This document shows, in pieces, positions 1-10,032 of a stretch of DNA of 64,000 bases. Made by a program: the position numbers and the translations under genes. The DNA is from Pseudooceanicola nanhaiensis (GTDB lineage: Bacteria > Pseudomonadota > Alphaproteobacteria > Rhodobacterales > Rhodobacteraceae): contig NZ_JAIUZP010000010.1 of NCBI RefSeq assembly GCF_020171315.1, forward strand, positions 124,001-188,000. The letters run 5' to 3'. A model generated the notes under the pieces. It was not told the origin of the DNA and did no database searches. It was given only the letters and a program-made list of their open reading frames with translations. Every line of letters starts with the position of its first letter. Positions within the stretch are counted from its first letter, which is position 1.

Positions 1-1213
1 CGTCGCCGTCGACGTCGATGGTGGCGATGTTGTCGTCACCCGATTGCGTGGTGGTGCCGCTGTTGTTGTCGCCGACCAGAAGGATGTCGGCCGTGTTGTC
101 GTCACCATTCACATTGACCGACGCGTAGTTCGAGACGCCTTGCTGGTCGATGTCGCTGTCGTTGGTGTCGCCGGTCACGGTGACGTAGCCCACGTTGGCG
201 TCGCCGGTCTGCAGGGTCAGCGTCAGGTTGTCGTTGCCGCTGATGCTGGTGCTGGCGAAGTTGGTGTCGCCGGTCTGATTGAAACCGGTGATGTTGCGGT
301 CGCCGGTGACGGGGCTCAGGGCCACGACGTTGTCATCACCGATCTGGCCGACGCCAACCTGGCTCTGATCGCCGGAGACGACGATGCCGGTGGCGAAGTT
401 CGAGTTACCGGTTTGGGTGACGCCATATTGCGCGCGGTAGCCGCTCAGCGACAATTCGGTCTGGTTCCCGTTCCCGGTCTGCAGGATACGGCGCGCCGTT
501 GCGCCCGAGGCGGCCGCGTCGGGCTCGAAGTTCGGCACACCCACGCCAACGCCCGACATCGAGATCGTCGCGCTGTTGTCGTTGCCGCTCTGACGCAGCA
601 GTTGCAGCCGGTGCTGATAGCCGTCTTGCGTCACGACCGCGGTGTTGTCGCCGCCATCCTGGATGACACCGTTCAGGGTGCCGGTCCCCATGGCAACTTG
701 GTTGTTGTTATAGGAGGCGGTGCCGGTGGCCGTGTTCGTTTGGGTCACCGTGGCCTCGTTGCCGCCCGAACCGGTCTGGCGGACATTCGCGATGTTCGCG
801 TTCTCTCCGGTGGTCTGGGTGACGGTCGCGATATTGTCGTCGCCGCTTTGGGTCAGCACGTTGATGCTGTTCCCCGGGTCCGTGCCGGTGGCGGTGGTGC
901 GGGTCTGCGAGACGATGGCTTCATTGTCGTCACCGGTCTGGGAGACTTCTGCCGCCGCCATGTTGCTGCCGGCGCTGTTGTAGCCACCTACCTGGGTGAT
1001 GGAGAGTTCGTTGTCGTTGCCGGTCTGGGTCACGCCCCCGACAAGTGCCCCGTCCACGCCGGCGTCGGAGTCGTTGGCCAGCGATTGGTCGATCAGTGCC
1101 GCGTTGCCCGTGCCGTCCTGCGTCAGCAGCGCGTCGTTGTTGTCGGCCATGGCGGCCGCGCCGGTCAGGACGAGCGCGCTGCTCGAGGCCATCAGAATGC
1201 TCTTGATCTTCAT
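1..1213 (-). CDS. curlin-repeat secreted protein (partial, C-terminus beyond the left edge)
   Basis: The minus-strand frame opens at 1213 (MKIKSILMASSSALVL, signal peptide ending near AMA-DNN) and stays open to the window edge, about 404 residues. After the signal it is built from short repeats of the form Q-x-G-x-x-N-x-A-x-(3)-Q, for example QTGDDNEAIVSQ and QSGDDNIATVTQ, the hallmark of CsgA/CsgB-type curlin amyloid subunits. It is rich in Gln, Asn, Gly, Thr and Asp and has no Cys. It lies 71 nt downstream of a second curlin gene on the same strand, so the two are probably co-transcribed. It is much longer than enteric CsgA (about 150 aa). Role in extracellular amyloid or biofilm matrix is inferred. 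No csgE/F/G secretion gene is visible in the window. Confidence 0.85.
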   Translation of the reverse strand, partial: MKIKSILMASSSALVLTGAAAMADNNDALLTQDGTGNAALIDQSLANDSDAGVDGALVGGVTQTGNDNELSITQVGGYNSAGSNMAAAEVSQTGDDNEAIVSQTRTTATGTDPGNSINVLTQSGDDNIATVTQTTGENANIANVRQTGSGGNEATVTQTNTATGTASYNNNQVAMGTGTLNGVIQDGGDNTAVVTQDGYQHRLQLLRQSGNDNSATISMSGVGVGVPNFEPDAAASGATARRILQTGNGNQTELSLSGYRAQYGVTQTGNSNFATGIVVSGDQSQVGVGQIGDDNVVALSPVTGDRNITGFNQTGDTNFASTSISGNDNLTLTLQTGDANVGYVTVTGDTNDSDIDQQGVSNYASVNVNGDDNTADILLVGDNNSGTTTQSGDDNIATIDVDGD

Positions 1214-1284
1214 TGGTATTTTCCCAAATTTTTGTGGAAACAGAGGCCCGGGTCAGCAATCAGACCCGGGACAAGACTGGAAAC

Positions 1285-2649
1285 TTACTGGACGATGCCG
1301 GCGTTATTGCCGGTGCCGATCTGGCTGTAGGTGGTGCTGTTGCCATTGCCGAGTTGCAGCACGGCGACCTGGTTGTTGACGCCGTTCTGGCTGCCGGTGA
1401 TGCTGTTGTCAGAACCTTCCTGAAGCGTGCCGAAGGTATTGCCGCTGCCGATCTGGATCAGCTCGGCCACGTTCAGAACGCCAAACTGCCGGACCACGCC
1501 GCGCTCCCAGTTGGCGCTGAAGCTGGCTGCCACAAGGGCCTGTCCGGTCAGCGGATCGCCGTAAACCAGCCCGTCGCCGTTGTTGTTGCCGTCGATGCTG
1601 ACACTCGCATCGTTCGAAACGCCGTTCTGGTCGATCAGGAAGCTGTTGCCGGTGCTGTTGCCGCCGACGATTTCCACCTCGGCATAGTTGTCGTAGGACA
1701 GCTGGATGATGCCGACGGTATTGTCGTTGCCCTGGATCGCCGAGAGCTGGACCTCGTTTTCGTCGCCGTTCTGGTAGATGCCGACATTGGCGCGCTTGCT
1801 GTCGAGGTTGACGGCATTGACGGTGTTGTAATTGCCGAACTGCGAAATGCCGAACTGGTTCTCATCGGGCACCGGGATCGACGGGCGGCCATTGATGGTG
1901 AGCTCCATCTGGTTGCCGATGCCTTCCTGCACCAGGGTGGAACTGACTGCCCCGGTCACGGCGGCAAAGCCTGCCAGCGAACCGAGGCCGTTCTCGCTGC
2001 CCATGATGGTCGCGGTCATTACGTTCAGGCTGCCCGTCTGGCGCGCCGTCGCGATGCGGTTGAGGGTCCCGTCCTGCGTGAGGACCATGTCGTTCGTGTG
2101 GCCGTTCTGGCGGGCGAGGTTGATCCGGTTGGTATCACCGCCGGTCTGGGTGATCTCCATCTCGTTCTTGATGGCGCCGGGGGCGTTCACGTAGCTCTGG
2201 CTGATGTGGCGCACCACGTTGCTGTCCGAGGATTGCTCCAGGGTGGCGGAGTTCGTCGTCGCGGTGCCGGGCAGGAGGCTCGACAGGGCGCCGGAGCTCT
2301 GGTCCACGACCATCGCGACGTTGCCGTCGCCGAACTGGGTGATCTCCAACGTGTTGAGCGCGCCGTCCTGCAGGATCGAGCCGAAGTCGAGGCCCGGCCG
2401 CGCGCCGGCGTAGTTGCCATCGCCCGATTGCAGGATCGTCAGCGCGTTCTCGTCGCCGCGTTGCGTCACGCCGCTGGCCGGATCGTTGTACCAGCCCGCA
2501 AAGTTGTCGCTGCCCTGCGTCTGGTCGATCAGGGCGCTGTTGGCGCCGCCTTCCTGGAAGAGGAAGGCCGTGTTGTTGTCTGCGATTGCAGCAGAAGCCA
2601 TCAGCGCGATGACGCTTGCCGAACTGGCGATCAATGTAAGTGACTTCAT
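1285..2649 (-). CDS. curlin-repeat secreted protein
   Basis: Complete 454-aa protein. I chose the ATG at 2649 (MKSLTLIASSASVIALMASA) because it begins a classical signal peptide with cleavage near AIA-DNN; a longer in-frame start at 2760 would put non-signal sequence in front. The mature part has many curlin-like repeats (QxGxxNxAxxxQ, such as QSGDGNYAG and QNGDENEVQLSAIQ) spread over its length, with more degenerate spacers in the middle. It ends in QIGTGNNAGIVQ. As the first gene of a two-gene unit it may be the nucleator or an alternative subunit, but which one is structural cannot be told from sequence. Repeat content strongly supports a functional amyloid. Confidence 0.87.
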   Translation of the reverse strand: MKSLTLIASSASVIALMASAAIADNNTAFLFQEGGANSALIDQTQGSDNFAGWYNDPASGVTQRGDENALTILQSGDGNYAGARPGLDFGSILQDGALNTLEITQFGDGNVAMVVDQSSGALSSLLPGTATTNSATLEQSSDSNVVRHISQSYVNAPGAIKNEMEITQTGGDTNRINLARQNGHTNDMVLTQDGTLNRIATARQTGSLNVMTATIMGSENGLGSLAGFAAVTGAVSSTLVQEGIGNQMELTINGRPSIPVPDENQFGISQFGNYNTVNAVNLDSKRANVGIYQNGDENEVQLSAIQGNDNTVGIIQLSYDNYAEVEIVGGNSTGNSFLIDQNGVSNDASVSIDGNNNGDGLVYGDPLTGQALVAASFSANWERGVVRQFGVLNVAELIQIGSGNTFGTLQEGSDNSITGSQNGVNNQVAVLQLGNGNSTTYSQIGTGNNAGIVQ

Positions 2650-3423
2650 GACTGTCTCCAATGAATTGGCCATGTCGATGGCATGCAAAGATCGGGGCGC
2701 CGGAATCGGCACGCAAAAGGATTTCTCAAATTTCACTAGCCAGAAAATGCGTCCGACCACTGCGGCCGGCTAAAATCGGTTGACTGAGCGGAACTCCCTT
2801 TTCCCCAATGGCGCAGGCCAAATTGACCGGCCTCGAATTCGTAGCATGTTTGGTCCATTTCTCGACACATTTTTGCCCGCATTGGGCGCAGGCCAATAAA
2901 TCAGCATTTTTTGATATAAGTATGTGATTTAATGCGGCATCGTGCGCCTGATTGTTCCCGGTCAGCGGGGCAATCTGCCTGAAAAATGTCGAAAATGTGG
3001 CTCGAATTAATCAACCTGTGCGTGCATTTTTGATCCGATGGAAAACCAAGGGTAAATTCCATTCCCGAAAAATAGCGAATCGACAGCTAACTGATTCTCA
3101 AATCCTGCGTAATGGCGCCGCCCTGTTCAGGGGTGTTTTTGAGTGTCGAATTCCTTCCGGTAAAATGCCGGGATTGAGAATCGCGACAGCAGAAGGGCTT
3201 GGCGGCTGAAGCTGAAGTCGGGGCGTGGCGCCGCTCCGGCACGGGGGGCGCCCATGGCGGGGGCGGGGCGCAGTGCTCAGGATTGCGGCGGCGCGCCCGG
3301 CGGGTGCTGCGTCAACGGGGGCGCGCTCGTTTTTTCCTCTCCCAATCCGTTCGAGTATGGGTCACTCTCCCATCAAAGGAGGATGCCGCCATCACCGCAG
3401 AAGCCGCTCGACGCCTGACAGAG
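2650..3423. other. 774-bp intergenic region, AT-rich near the curlin genes
   Basis: Divergent promoter region between the curlin genes (minus) and ureD (plus). The part from about 2750 to 3170 is clearly more AT-rich than its surroundings (for example around 2900-2935 and 3060-3110), which suits a regulated curlin promoter or acquired DNA. The 12-mer GGCGCAGGCCAA occurs twice, at 2810-2821 and 2885-2896, in the same orientation and 75 bp apart; it may be a regulator site. From about 3190 the base composition returns to high GC. I see no convincing gene here; a plus-strand frame at 2952-3209 has no recognisable features. Confidence 0.5.
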
Positions 3424-4230
3424 ATGCTCCCGCGCGCGCAAAGAGCGCGCGGTGAACTCGTCCTGTCCGTCAAGCAGGCCCGGGGGCGGTCCCGTATTTC
3501 CGACCTGCGCGTCGGCGGCTCCCTCAAGGCGCTTTTCCCCCAGACCCGCGAAACGGCCCTGCAGGCGGTGTTCCTGAACACGGCCGGCGGGATCACCGGC
3601 GGGGACCGCTTCACGCTGAACGCAAGGGCAGAGGCGGGGGCGCATCTCGTGATGACGTCGCAGGCGGCGGAACGCATCTATCGTGCACAGCCCGGCGAGA
3701 CGGGGCGCATGATGACCCGTCTGGATGTCGCCGGTGGGGCGCGGCTGGACTGGCTGCCGCAGGAGACGATCGTCTTCGATCAGGCCCGCCTGCAGCGCCG
3801 GATCGACGTCTCGCTGGCCCCGGACGCCCGGTTCCTCGCCGTGGAACCGCTTCTGCTGGGGCGGCTCGCCATGGGCGAGCGTGTGAAAACCGCACATCTG
3901 GAAGACCAGTGGCGCATCCGGCGCGGGGATCGCTTGATCTTTGCGGACAATCTGCGCCTTTCGGGTCCGATCGAGGACATTCTCGCCCGCCCCGGTGTCG
4001 CGCCGGGCTGCCGGGCCATCGCCACGCTGATCTTCGCGGCCCCCGATGCCGACCTGAAGCTCGCCCCCCTGCGCGCGGCGCTGGGGCAGGCGGGTGCGGC
4101 CAGCCTCGTGCGGCCCGGATTGCTCTTCGCCCGCGCCATCGCGCCGGACGGATTTGACCTGCGCCGGAACCTGATCCCCGCGATCGAGGTTTTGTCCGGT
4201 ACCTCCCTGCCAAGAACATGGACGATCTGA
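3424..4230 (+). CDS. ureD: urease accessory protein UreD
   Basis: UreD is the scaffold that binds the urease apoenzyme and recruits UreF and UreG for nickel delivery. The protein shows the UreD pattern [12 protein letters not shown], then [11 protein letters not shown], then [19 protein letters not shown] and a C-terminal region with LRLSGPI. Starting at ATG 3424 gives 268 aa, the usual family length. A strong AAAGGAGG lies at 3376-3383, 40 nt upstream, and would fit a non-standard ATC start at 3391 (279 aa), so the start is uncertain. The frame stays open back to 3199, but that extension is low-complexity and unlikely. It is the first gene of the urease cluster and sits 1 nt before ureA. Confidence 0.88.
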   Translation: MLPRAQRARGELVLSVKQARGRSRISDLRVGGSLKALFPQTRETALQAVFLNTAGGITGGDRFTLNARAEAGAHLVMTSQAAERIYRAQPGETGRMMTRLDVAGGARLDWLPQETIVFDQARLQRRIDVSLAPDARFLAVEPLLLGRLAMGERVKTAHLEDQWRIRRGDRLIFADNLRLSGPIEDILARPGVAPGCRAIATLIFAAPDADLKLAPLRAALGQAGAASLVRPGLLFARAIAPDGFDLRRNLIPAIEVLSGTSLPRTWTI

Positions 4231-4231
4231 C

Positions 4232-4534
4232 ATGCAACTGACCCCCCGGGAAAAGGACAAACTGCTGGTGGCCATGGCCGCCGAAGTGGCCCGCAAGCGG
4301 CTGGCGCGCGGCGTCAAGCTGAACCACCCGGAGGCGATCGCCCTGATCACGGATGCCGTGGTCGAGGGCGCCCGTGACGGCCGGACCGTCGCGGACATGA
4401 TGCAGGCCGGCGCCCAGGTGATCACGGCAGAGCAATGCATGGAGGGCGTGCCCGAGATGATCCACGAGGTTCAGGTCGAGGCGACGTTCCCGGACGGCAC
4501 CAAGCTCGTCACCGTCCACAATCCGATCCGCTAA
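4232..4534 (+). CDS. ureA: urease gamma subunit
   Basis: 100 aa, the standard UreA length. It begins [20 protein letters not shown] and contains [24 protein letters not shown] and the conserved C-terminal [22 protein letters not shown]. UreA is the small structural subunit of the cytoplasmic nickel enzyme that hydrolyses urea to ammonia and carbamate. It follows ureD by 1 nt, so the two are translationally linked. Confidence 0.97.
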   Translation: MQLTPREKDKLLVAMAAEVARKRLARGVKLNHPEAIALITDAVVEGARDGRTVADMMQAGAQVITAEQCMEGVPEMIHEVQVEATFPDGTKLVTVHNPIR

Positions 4535-4556
4535 CTGTCCGAGAAAGGAACAGAGA

Positions 4557-4679
4557 ATGCAGGAACTGATCCGGAAACTGGCAGAGGCCCTCGGCCTCGC
4601 ACCGCAACCGCAGCTCAGGCCGATCCCCGTGCGGGTGCCTGCGAAATCGCGCAACGACTTTCTTCAGGGCCGCAAATGA
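4557..4679 (+). CDS. 40-aa hypothetical protein between ureA and ureB
   Basis: A short frame, [17 protein letters not shown] to the end FLQGRK, begins 22 nt after ureA behind the ribosome site GAAAGGAACAG. It ends in an ATGA overlap with ureB (its TGA is 4677-4679, ureB ATG is 4676-4678). The tight operon fit and good ribosome site argue that it is translated, at least to couple ureB. The N-terminal 14 residues could form an amphipathic helix and the rest is Pro/Arg-rich. I do not recognise the family. It could be a leader for ureB coupling rather than a stable protein. Confidence 0.55.
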   Translation: MQELIRKLAEALGLAPQPQLRPIPVRVPAKSRNDFLQGRK

Positions 4680-4981
4680 TCCCCGGTGAACTGTTCCCGG
4701 CCGAGGGCAGCCTGACGCTGAACTCCGGCAAGGAGGCGACCATCCTGATGGTCGCCAACACCGGCGACCGCCCGGTGCAGGTCGGCAGCCACTATCATTT
4801 CGCCGAGGCGAACGAAGCACTGGATTTCGACCGAGGCATCGCGCGCGGCATGCGGCTGGATATCGCGGCCGGGACGGCCGTGCGCTTCGAGCCGGGCCAG
4901 CGGCGCGAGGTCTCGCTGATCCCCATCGGTGGGGCGCGGAAAATCTATGGCTTCAATCAGAAGGTCATGGGCGACCTCTGA
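4676..4981 (+). CDS. ureB: urease beta subunit
   Basis: 101 aa, the normal length for a free UreB. It begins [18 protein letters not shown] and carries [41 protein letters not shown] and [10 protein letters not shown], all family signatures. It packs with UreA and UreC to form the (alpha-beta-gamma)3 enzyme. It overlaps the preceding 40-aa frame by 4 nt. Confidence 0.97.
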   Translation: MIPGELFPAEGSLTLNSGKEATILMVANTGDRPVQVGSHYHFAEANEALDFDRGIARGMRLDIAAGTAVRFEPGQRREVSLIPIGGARKIYGFNQKVMGDL

Positions 4982-5020
4982 CAGAAAGGCGCCGCGCCCG
5001 AGGGGAGGGCGCGCGTTGCA

Positions 5021-5041
5021 TCGCGGCCGGACAGGCCGCGA
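5021..5041 (+). other. hairpin after ureB
   Basis: TCGCGGCC, loop GGACA, GGCCGCGA: a perfect 8-bp GC-rich stem in the 97-nt gap between ureB and the next gene. There is no U-run, so it is more likely an mRNA-stability or processing element within the operon than an intrinsic terminator. Confidence 0.4.
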
Positions 5042-5078
5042 CACCTGAATGACGAAGGGCAGATACGGAGGGACGGCG

Positions 5079-5552
5079 ATGTATTTCCTTGAAACGGCGA
5101 TGAGCCTGCAAACCGCGATGTTCGAAGCAGCGGCGCGCCAGTTGGAGCATAACCTGCGCACCGGTCGCAGCATGATGCGCACGGCGCTGCGCTCTCATCC
5201 GATGGTGCTGATGCAGACCCTCGCGGCAGAGGCCACTGCCGAAGCGCCCAAGCCTGCCCCGGCGCCGCGCGCCGCGCCCAAGCGCAAGCCCGCCGCCCGG
5301 ACCGCCCCCCGCAAGGTCGTCAAGCCGGCCGCCACGGCCCCCGCCGAGGCCGCGCCTGCCGCTGTGGCCACGCCGGAGCCCGCCAAGCCCGCGACCAAAC
5401 CCGCGGCCCGCAAGGCCAAGGCCACGGCCGCACCGAAGAGCCCCGCGAAGGCCAAGCCCGCCGCGACCCGGACAGCCGCCAAGTCGACGCCGCGCCGTCG
5501 CGCGCCTGCCGCGCCGCCCGCCATGCCGCCGAAGCCCTCGGATGACAGCTGA
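5079..5552 (+). CDS. Ala/Lys/Pro-rich protein between ureB and ureC
   Basis: 157 aa from ATG 5079, chosen because GGAGG sits 9 nt upstream; an ATG 30 nt earlier is in frame but has a poorer site. Residues 1-50 (MYFLETAMSLQTAMFEAAAR...) look like an amphipathic helical domain. Residues 60-157 are a low-complexity basic tail of Ala, Lys, Pro and Arg resembling histone H1-like or DNA/RNA-binding tails. I do not recognise a family. It lies in the same direction as the urease genes, 97 nt after ureB and 209 nt before ureC, so it may be co-transcribed. A urease role is not shown. Phasin-like or nucleoid-associated are possible alternatives. Confidence 0.65.
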   Translation: MYFLETAMSLQTAMFEAAARQLEHNLRTGRSMMRTALRSHPMVLMQTLAAEATAEAPKPAPAPRAAPKRKPAARTAPRKVVKPAATAPAEAAPAAVATPEPAKPATKPAARKAKATAAPKSPAKAKPAATRTAAKSTPRRRAPAAPPAMPPKPSDDS

Positions 5553-5761
5553 CCGTGTGACCCGGGCCCTGCGCGGATGGGGCCCCTTGGGGCAGTCCCT
5601 CCTGCCTGGTCCGTGGTGCTGCCCGCCCGGCGCGGCTCGACCCGGCCGATGCTCGAGGTGACACGTAAAACTGCCTCGCACGGCTGACCTTTCAGCGCCC
5701 CGAGGCCCCCAAGATATACTGCGGGCTCACCAGAGCGACCGCGACGCCCGAAGGAGACGAA

Positions 5762-7510
<1,749 letters not shown>

Positions 7511-7627
7511 GTCGCACCCCGAACAGGCAAACCGCAGCCACGAGAAACGGACAGATATGTCGGTCGAGCAAGAAAAAACGCGTTCTGCCGGGGCAGGGCG
7601 CAAAGAAATTTCCCGTTCATTTCGCAG

Positions 7628-7650
7628 TCGCAGCAAAATCCGTGCTGCGA
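7628..7650 (+). other. hairpin in the ureC - DUF1127 spacer
   Basis: TCGCAGCA, 7-nt loop, TGCTGCGA: a perfect 8-bp stem in the 257-nt spacer downstream of ureC. It may mark the 3' end or a processing site of the ureDABC message, with a new promoter further on for the DUF1127 gene. There is no U-run. Confidence 0.4.
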
Positions 7651-7767
7651 TGCAGCAAATGCATGGCGGGGCTGTCGCATTGGAGGTACTCATGTCACCG
7701 CTGCTGACCTACTTTGAAGACCAAGGGGAACACACCCGCAACCCAACGGACTTCAAAGAGGCACACA

Positions 7768-7980
7768 ATGGCAATCGCAACCAACGCTGCACCGGCACGT
7801 GGCAAACTGGACAACTTCTTCGCGGCTATCGGCCAGGGCTTCAACGCCTACCTGGAACGCCGCGCCCGCATCGACCAGATCCACGCGCTGAACGCGAAAT
7901 CGGACGACGAGCTGGCCAAGCTGGGCATCACCCGCGACGAGATCCCGGCCTACGTCTTCCGCGACCTGTTCTATCTCTGA
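7768..7980 (+). CDS. DUF1127 small protein
   Basis: 70 aa from ATG 7768, behind AAAGAGG. The C-terminal half, ERRARIDQIHALNAKSDDELAKLGITRDEI followed by YVFRDLFYL, matches the DUF1127 (YjiS-like) pattern: an Arg-rich helix, then L-x-x-L/K-S-D-x-x-L-x-x-LG-I-x-R-x-x-I. DUF1127 proteins in alphaproteobacteria are small, often stress-related and linked to RNA turnover. It lies between ureC and ureE, in the same direction and 37 nt before ureE, so it is probably co-transcribed with ureEFG. Its role here is unknown. Confidence 0.85.
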   Translation: MAIATNAAPARGKLDNFFAAIGQGFNAYLERRARIDQIHALNAKSDDELAKLGITRDEIPAYVFRDLFYL

Positions 7981-8017
7981 ATTCAGGTCGACCTGACTTT
8001 CGGATGGGGGGCACGGC

Positions 8018-8629
8018 ATGAGCCAGCTGCCCCCCGCCCGCTCCGTCCTGCGCGCCGTTGCTGCCGACACACCCGTCGCTGACACGGTCACGCTGGATTA
8101 CGAGGCTCGCTTCCTGCGCCGCAAGGTCCTGACGACCGAAGGCGGCGCCCGCGTCCTCGTCGATCTTCCCGAGACGCTCTCCCTCGACGAAGGGGATTGC
8201 TTCGCGAGGGAAGATGGCGCGCTGATCCGCGTCCTTGCCGCCCCCGAACCGCTGATCGAGATCCTGGCCGAGCCTTCCGCGCTCGTGCGCCTCGCATGGC
8301 ATATCGGCAACCGGCACACCCCCTGCCAGATCGAGCCGACCCGCCTGCTGATCCGCGAGGACCGGGTGATGGCCGACATGCTGTCGCGCCTCGGGGCCCA
8401 TATGCATCGCGTGACCGCCCCCTTCACGCCCGAAGGCGGCGCCTATGGCATGGGACGCACCCATGGCCACTCCCACGGCGATGATCACGGGCACAGCCAC
8501 TCCCATGACCACGGGCACAGCCATTCGCACAGTCACTCCCATGGGCACTCCCATGGGCATTCGAGTGGGCATTCCCACAGCCAAGCGCACGCGCATTCCC
8601 ACGACCACGACCACGATCATGACAACTGA
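8018..8629 (+). CDS. ureE: urease accessory protein UreE, nickel metallochaperone
   Basis: 203 aa. The N-terminal part (about 1-70) has the peptide-binding UreE fold ([27 protein letters not shown]). The central part carries [14 protein letters not shown], with the conserved metal-site His, and [19 protein letters not shown]. The last 55 or so residues are a striking His tail ([20 protein letters not shown] and on), typical of nickel storage or sequestration. It overlaps ureF by 11 nt. Confidence 0.96.
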   Translation: MSQLPPARSVLRAVAADTPVADTVTLDYEARFLRRKVLTTEGGARVLVDLPETLSLDEGDCFAREDGALIRVLAAPEPLIEILAEPSALVRLAWHIGNRHTPCQIEPTRLLIREDRVMADMLSRLGAHMHRVTAPFTPEGGAYGMGRTHGHSHGDDHGHSHSHDHGHSHSHSHSHGHSHGHSSGHSHSQAHAHSHDHDHDHDN

Positions 8630-9260
8630 CGCGGCCATGCTGCTGCACCAGTGGCTCTCTCCGGCTTTCCCGGTGGGGGCCTTCGCCTATTCCCACGGGC
8701 TCGAATATGCCGTCCACGCGGGCGAGGTTTCGGACCGCGCCACGCTGGAGGGCTGGCTGGAGACCGCGCTGCGGCTCGGGGCAGGGCGGTCGGACGCGAT
8801 CCTGCTCGCCCATGGCTACCGGGCCGATCCGGCAGAACTGGCCGAAATCGCCGAGCTTGCCGCCGCACTGGCTCCCTCCGCCGAACGCCTGCTGGAGACG
8901 GAGCAACAGGGCCGCGCCTTTGCCGAGACGGTCAATGCGCTCTACGGCTACGACCTGCCGCCGATGCCCTATCCGGTCGCGCTTGGCGCGGCGGCGGCCC
9001 GGCAGGGGCTGCCGCTGGCCGACACGCTTCGGCTCTACCTGCAGGCCTTCGCCGCCAACCTCGCCTCCGCCGCCGTGCGCCTCGTCCCCCTCGGCCAGAC
9101 CGACGGGCAGCGCGCAGTCATGGCATTGCTGCCGACCTGCGCCGCATTGGCGGCCGAGGCGGAAACCGCCCCGCTGGACGAGATCGGCAGCTGCGCGCTA
9201 TCCATCGACATCGCCGCCATGCGTCACGAGACGCAGGCGACCCGCCTCTTCCGGTCCTGA
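8619..9260 (+). CDS. ureF: urease accessory protein UreF
   Basis: 213 aa from ATG 8619 ([20 protein letters not shown]), which overlaps the end of ureE by 11 nt. Family motifs are [33 protein letters not shown] and the C-terminal [18 protein letters not shown]. All-helical UreF links UreD-bound urease to the GTPase UreG and gates nickel insertion. Open frame upstream of 8619 lies inside ureE and is not used. Confidence 0.95.
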   Translation: MTTDAAMLLHQWLSPAFPVGAFAYSHGLEYAVHAGEVSDRATLEGWLETALRLGAGRSDAILLAHGYRADPAELAEIAELAAALAPSAERLLETEQQGRAFAETVNALYGYDLPPMPYPVALGAAAARQGLPLADTLRLYLQAFAANLASAAVRLVPLGQTDGQRAVMALLPTCAALAAEAETAPLDEIGSCALSIDIAAMRHETQATRLFRS

Positions 9261-9273
9261 AAGGAATTCGCCC

Positions 9274-9900
9274 ATGTCCTCGCCCCACGGTCCCCTCCGC
9301 ATCGGCCTCGGCGGCCCGGTCGGCGCCGGCAAGACGACGCTCACCGCCAACCTCTGCCGCGCGCTGCGCGATCACCTCTCCATCGCGGTGGTCACCAATG
9401 ACATTTACACGCAGGAGGATGCCGAGGCGCTGGTGCGCATGCAGGCGCTGACCTCGGACCGGATCATGGGCGTCGAGACCGGCGGATGCCCCCATACCGC
9501 GATCCGCGAGGATGCCTCGATCAACCTCGCCGCCATCGCTAAGCTGCGCGAGAGCTTCCCGGACCTCGACGTGGTGCTGGTGGAATCGGGCGGCGACAAC
9601 CTGTCGGCCACCTTCTCCCCCGAACTGGTGGACCTGACGATCTACGTCATCGACGTGGCCGCGGGCGAGGAAATTCCGCGCAAGGGGGGCCCGGCGATCA
9701 CCAAGTCCGACATCCTCGTCATCAACAAGACGGACCTCGCGCCCTACGTGGGCTCCGACCTCTCGGTGATGGAGCGCGACGCGAAGATCCAGCGCGGTGC
9801 GCGTCCCTTCGTCTTCACCAACCTCAAGACCGGGGACGGCCTGCCGCAGGTTCTCCGCCTGATCGAGGAGATCGGCGGCCTCACCCCGCTGCCCGCCTGA
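9274..9900 (+). CDS. ureG: urease accessory GTPase UreG
   Basis: 208 aa from ATG 9274, behind AAAGGAA. It has the P-loop [24 protein letters not shown], the nickel-binding [11 protein letters not shown] (Cys-Pro-His), [17 protein letters not shown] and [10 protein letters not shown]. It is a SIMIBI-class GTPase that drives nickel transfer from UreE to the active site. It starts 13 nt after ureF and ends the urease cluster. Open sequence upstream of 9274 is antisense or out-of-frame noise within ureF. Confidence 0.97.
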   Translation: MSSPHGPLRIGLGGPVGAGKTTLTANLCRALRDHLSIAVVTNDIYTQEDAEALVRMQALTSDRIMGVETGGCPHTAIREDASINLAAIAKLRESFPDLDVVLVESGGDNLSATFSPELVDLTIYVIDVAAGEEIPRKGGPAITKSDILVINKTDLAPYVGSDLSVMERDAKIQRGARPFVFTNLKTGDGLPQVLRLIEEIGGLTPLPA

Positions 9901-9902
9901 TC

Positions 9903-9967
9903 CATCCACTGTTCCCAAATATCCTCGGGGGGAGGGGCCTCTGGCCCCGGCGGGCAGACAGCCCCCC
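9903..9967 (-). repeat. hairpin-centred intergenic repeat, copy 1
   Basis: Read on the minus strand it runs GGGGGCTGTCTGCCC, then a stem-loop GGGGCC-AGA-GGCCCC, then CCCCCCGAGGATATTT, then GGGAACAGTGGATG. The same outer blocks occur at 19487-19563 on the other strand with a different central hairpin. It lies immediately after the ureG stop and 65 nt before trkH. It may act as a terminator-like or mRNA-end element, or be a small dispersed repeat. Confidence 0.7.
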
Positions 9968-10032
9968 GTCCCCCGCCCCTCCGCCCACGCGCCGCTTGAC
10001 CTTTCCCATCAACACCTCCAACCCTGCCCTTC

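Noticed and set aside
44-2643. Long plus-strand open frames over the curlin genes
   Set aside because: They are mirror images of the curlin repeats, giving repetitive Val/Ala/Asp-rich sequence without domains.
1-2649. Repeats resembling a CRISPR array or tandem repeat DNA
   Set aside because: The repeats are degenerate at DNA level and in frame; they encode curlin repeats.
2952-3209. 85-aa plus-strand frame before ureD
   Set aside because: No ribosome site, no recognisable motif; lies in AT-rich non-coding DNA.
3199-3423. Longer ureD N-terminus
   Set aside because: Gly/Arg-rich low-complexity sequence without family resemblance; 268 aa from 3424 fits the family.
7628-7767. CcsR-type small RNA next to DUF1127
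   Set aside because: Such small RNAs carry CCUCCUCCC loops, and none is seen here.
7557-8021. Plus-strand frame over DUF1127
   Set aside because: Different frame from the conserved DUF1127 gene and no motif; its first part lies in the spacer.
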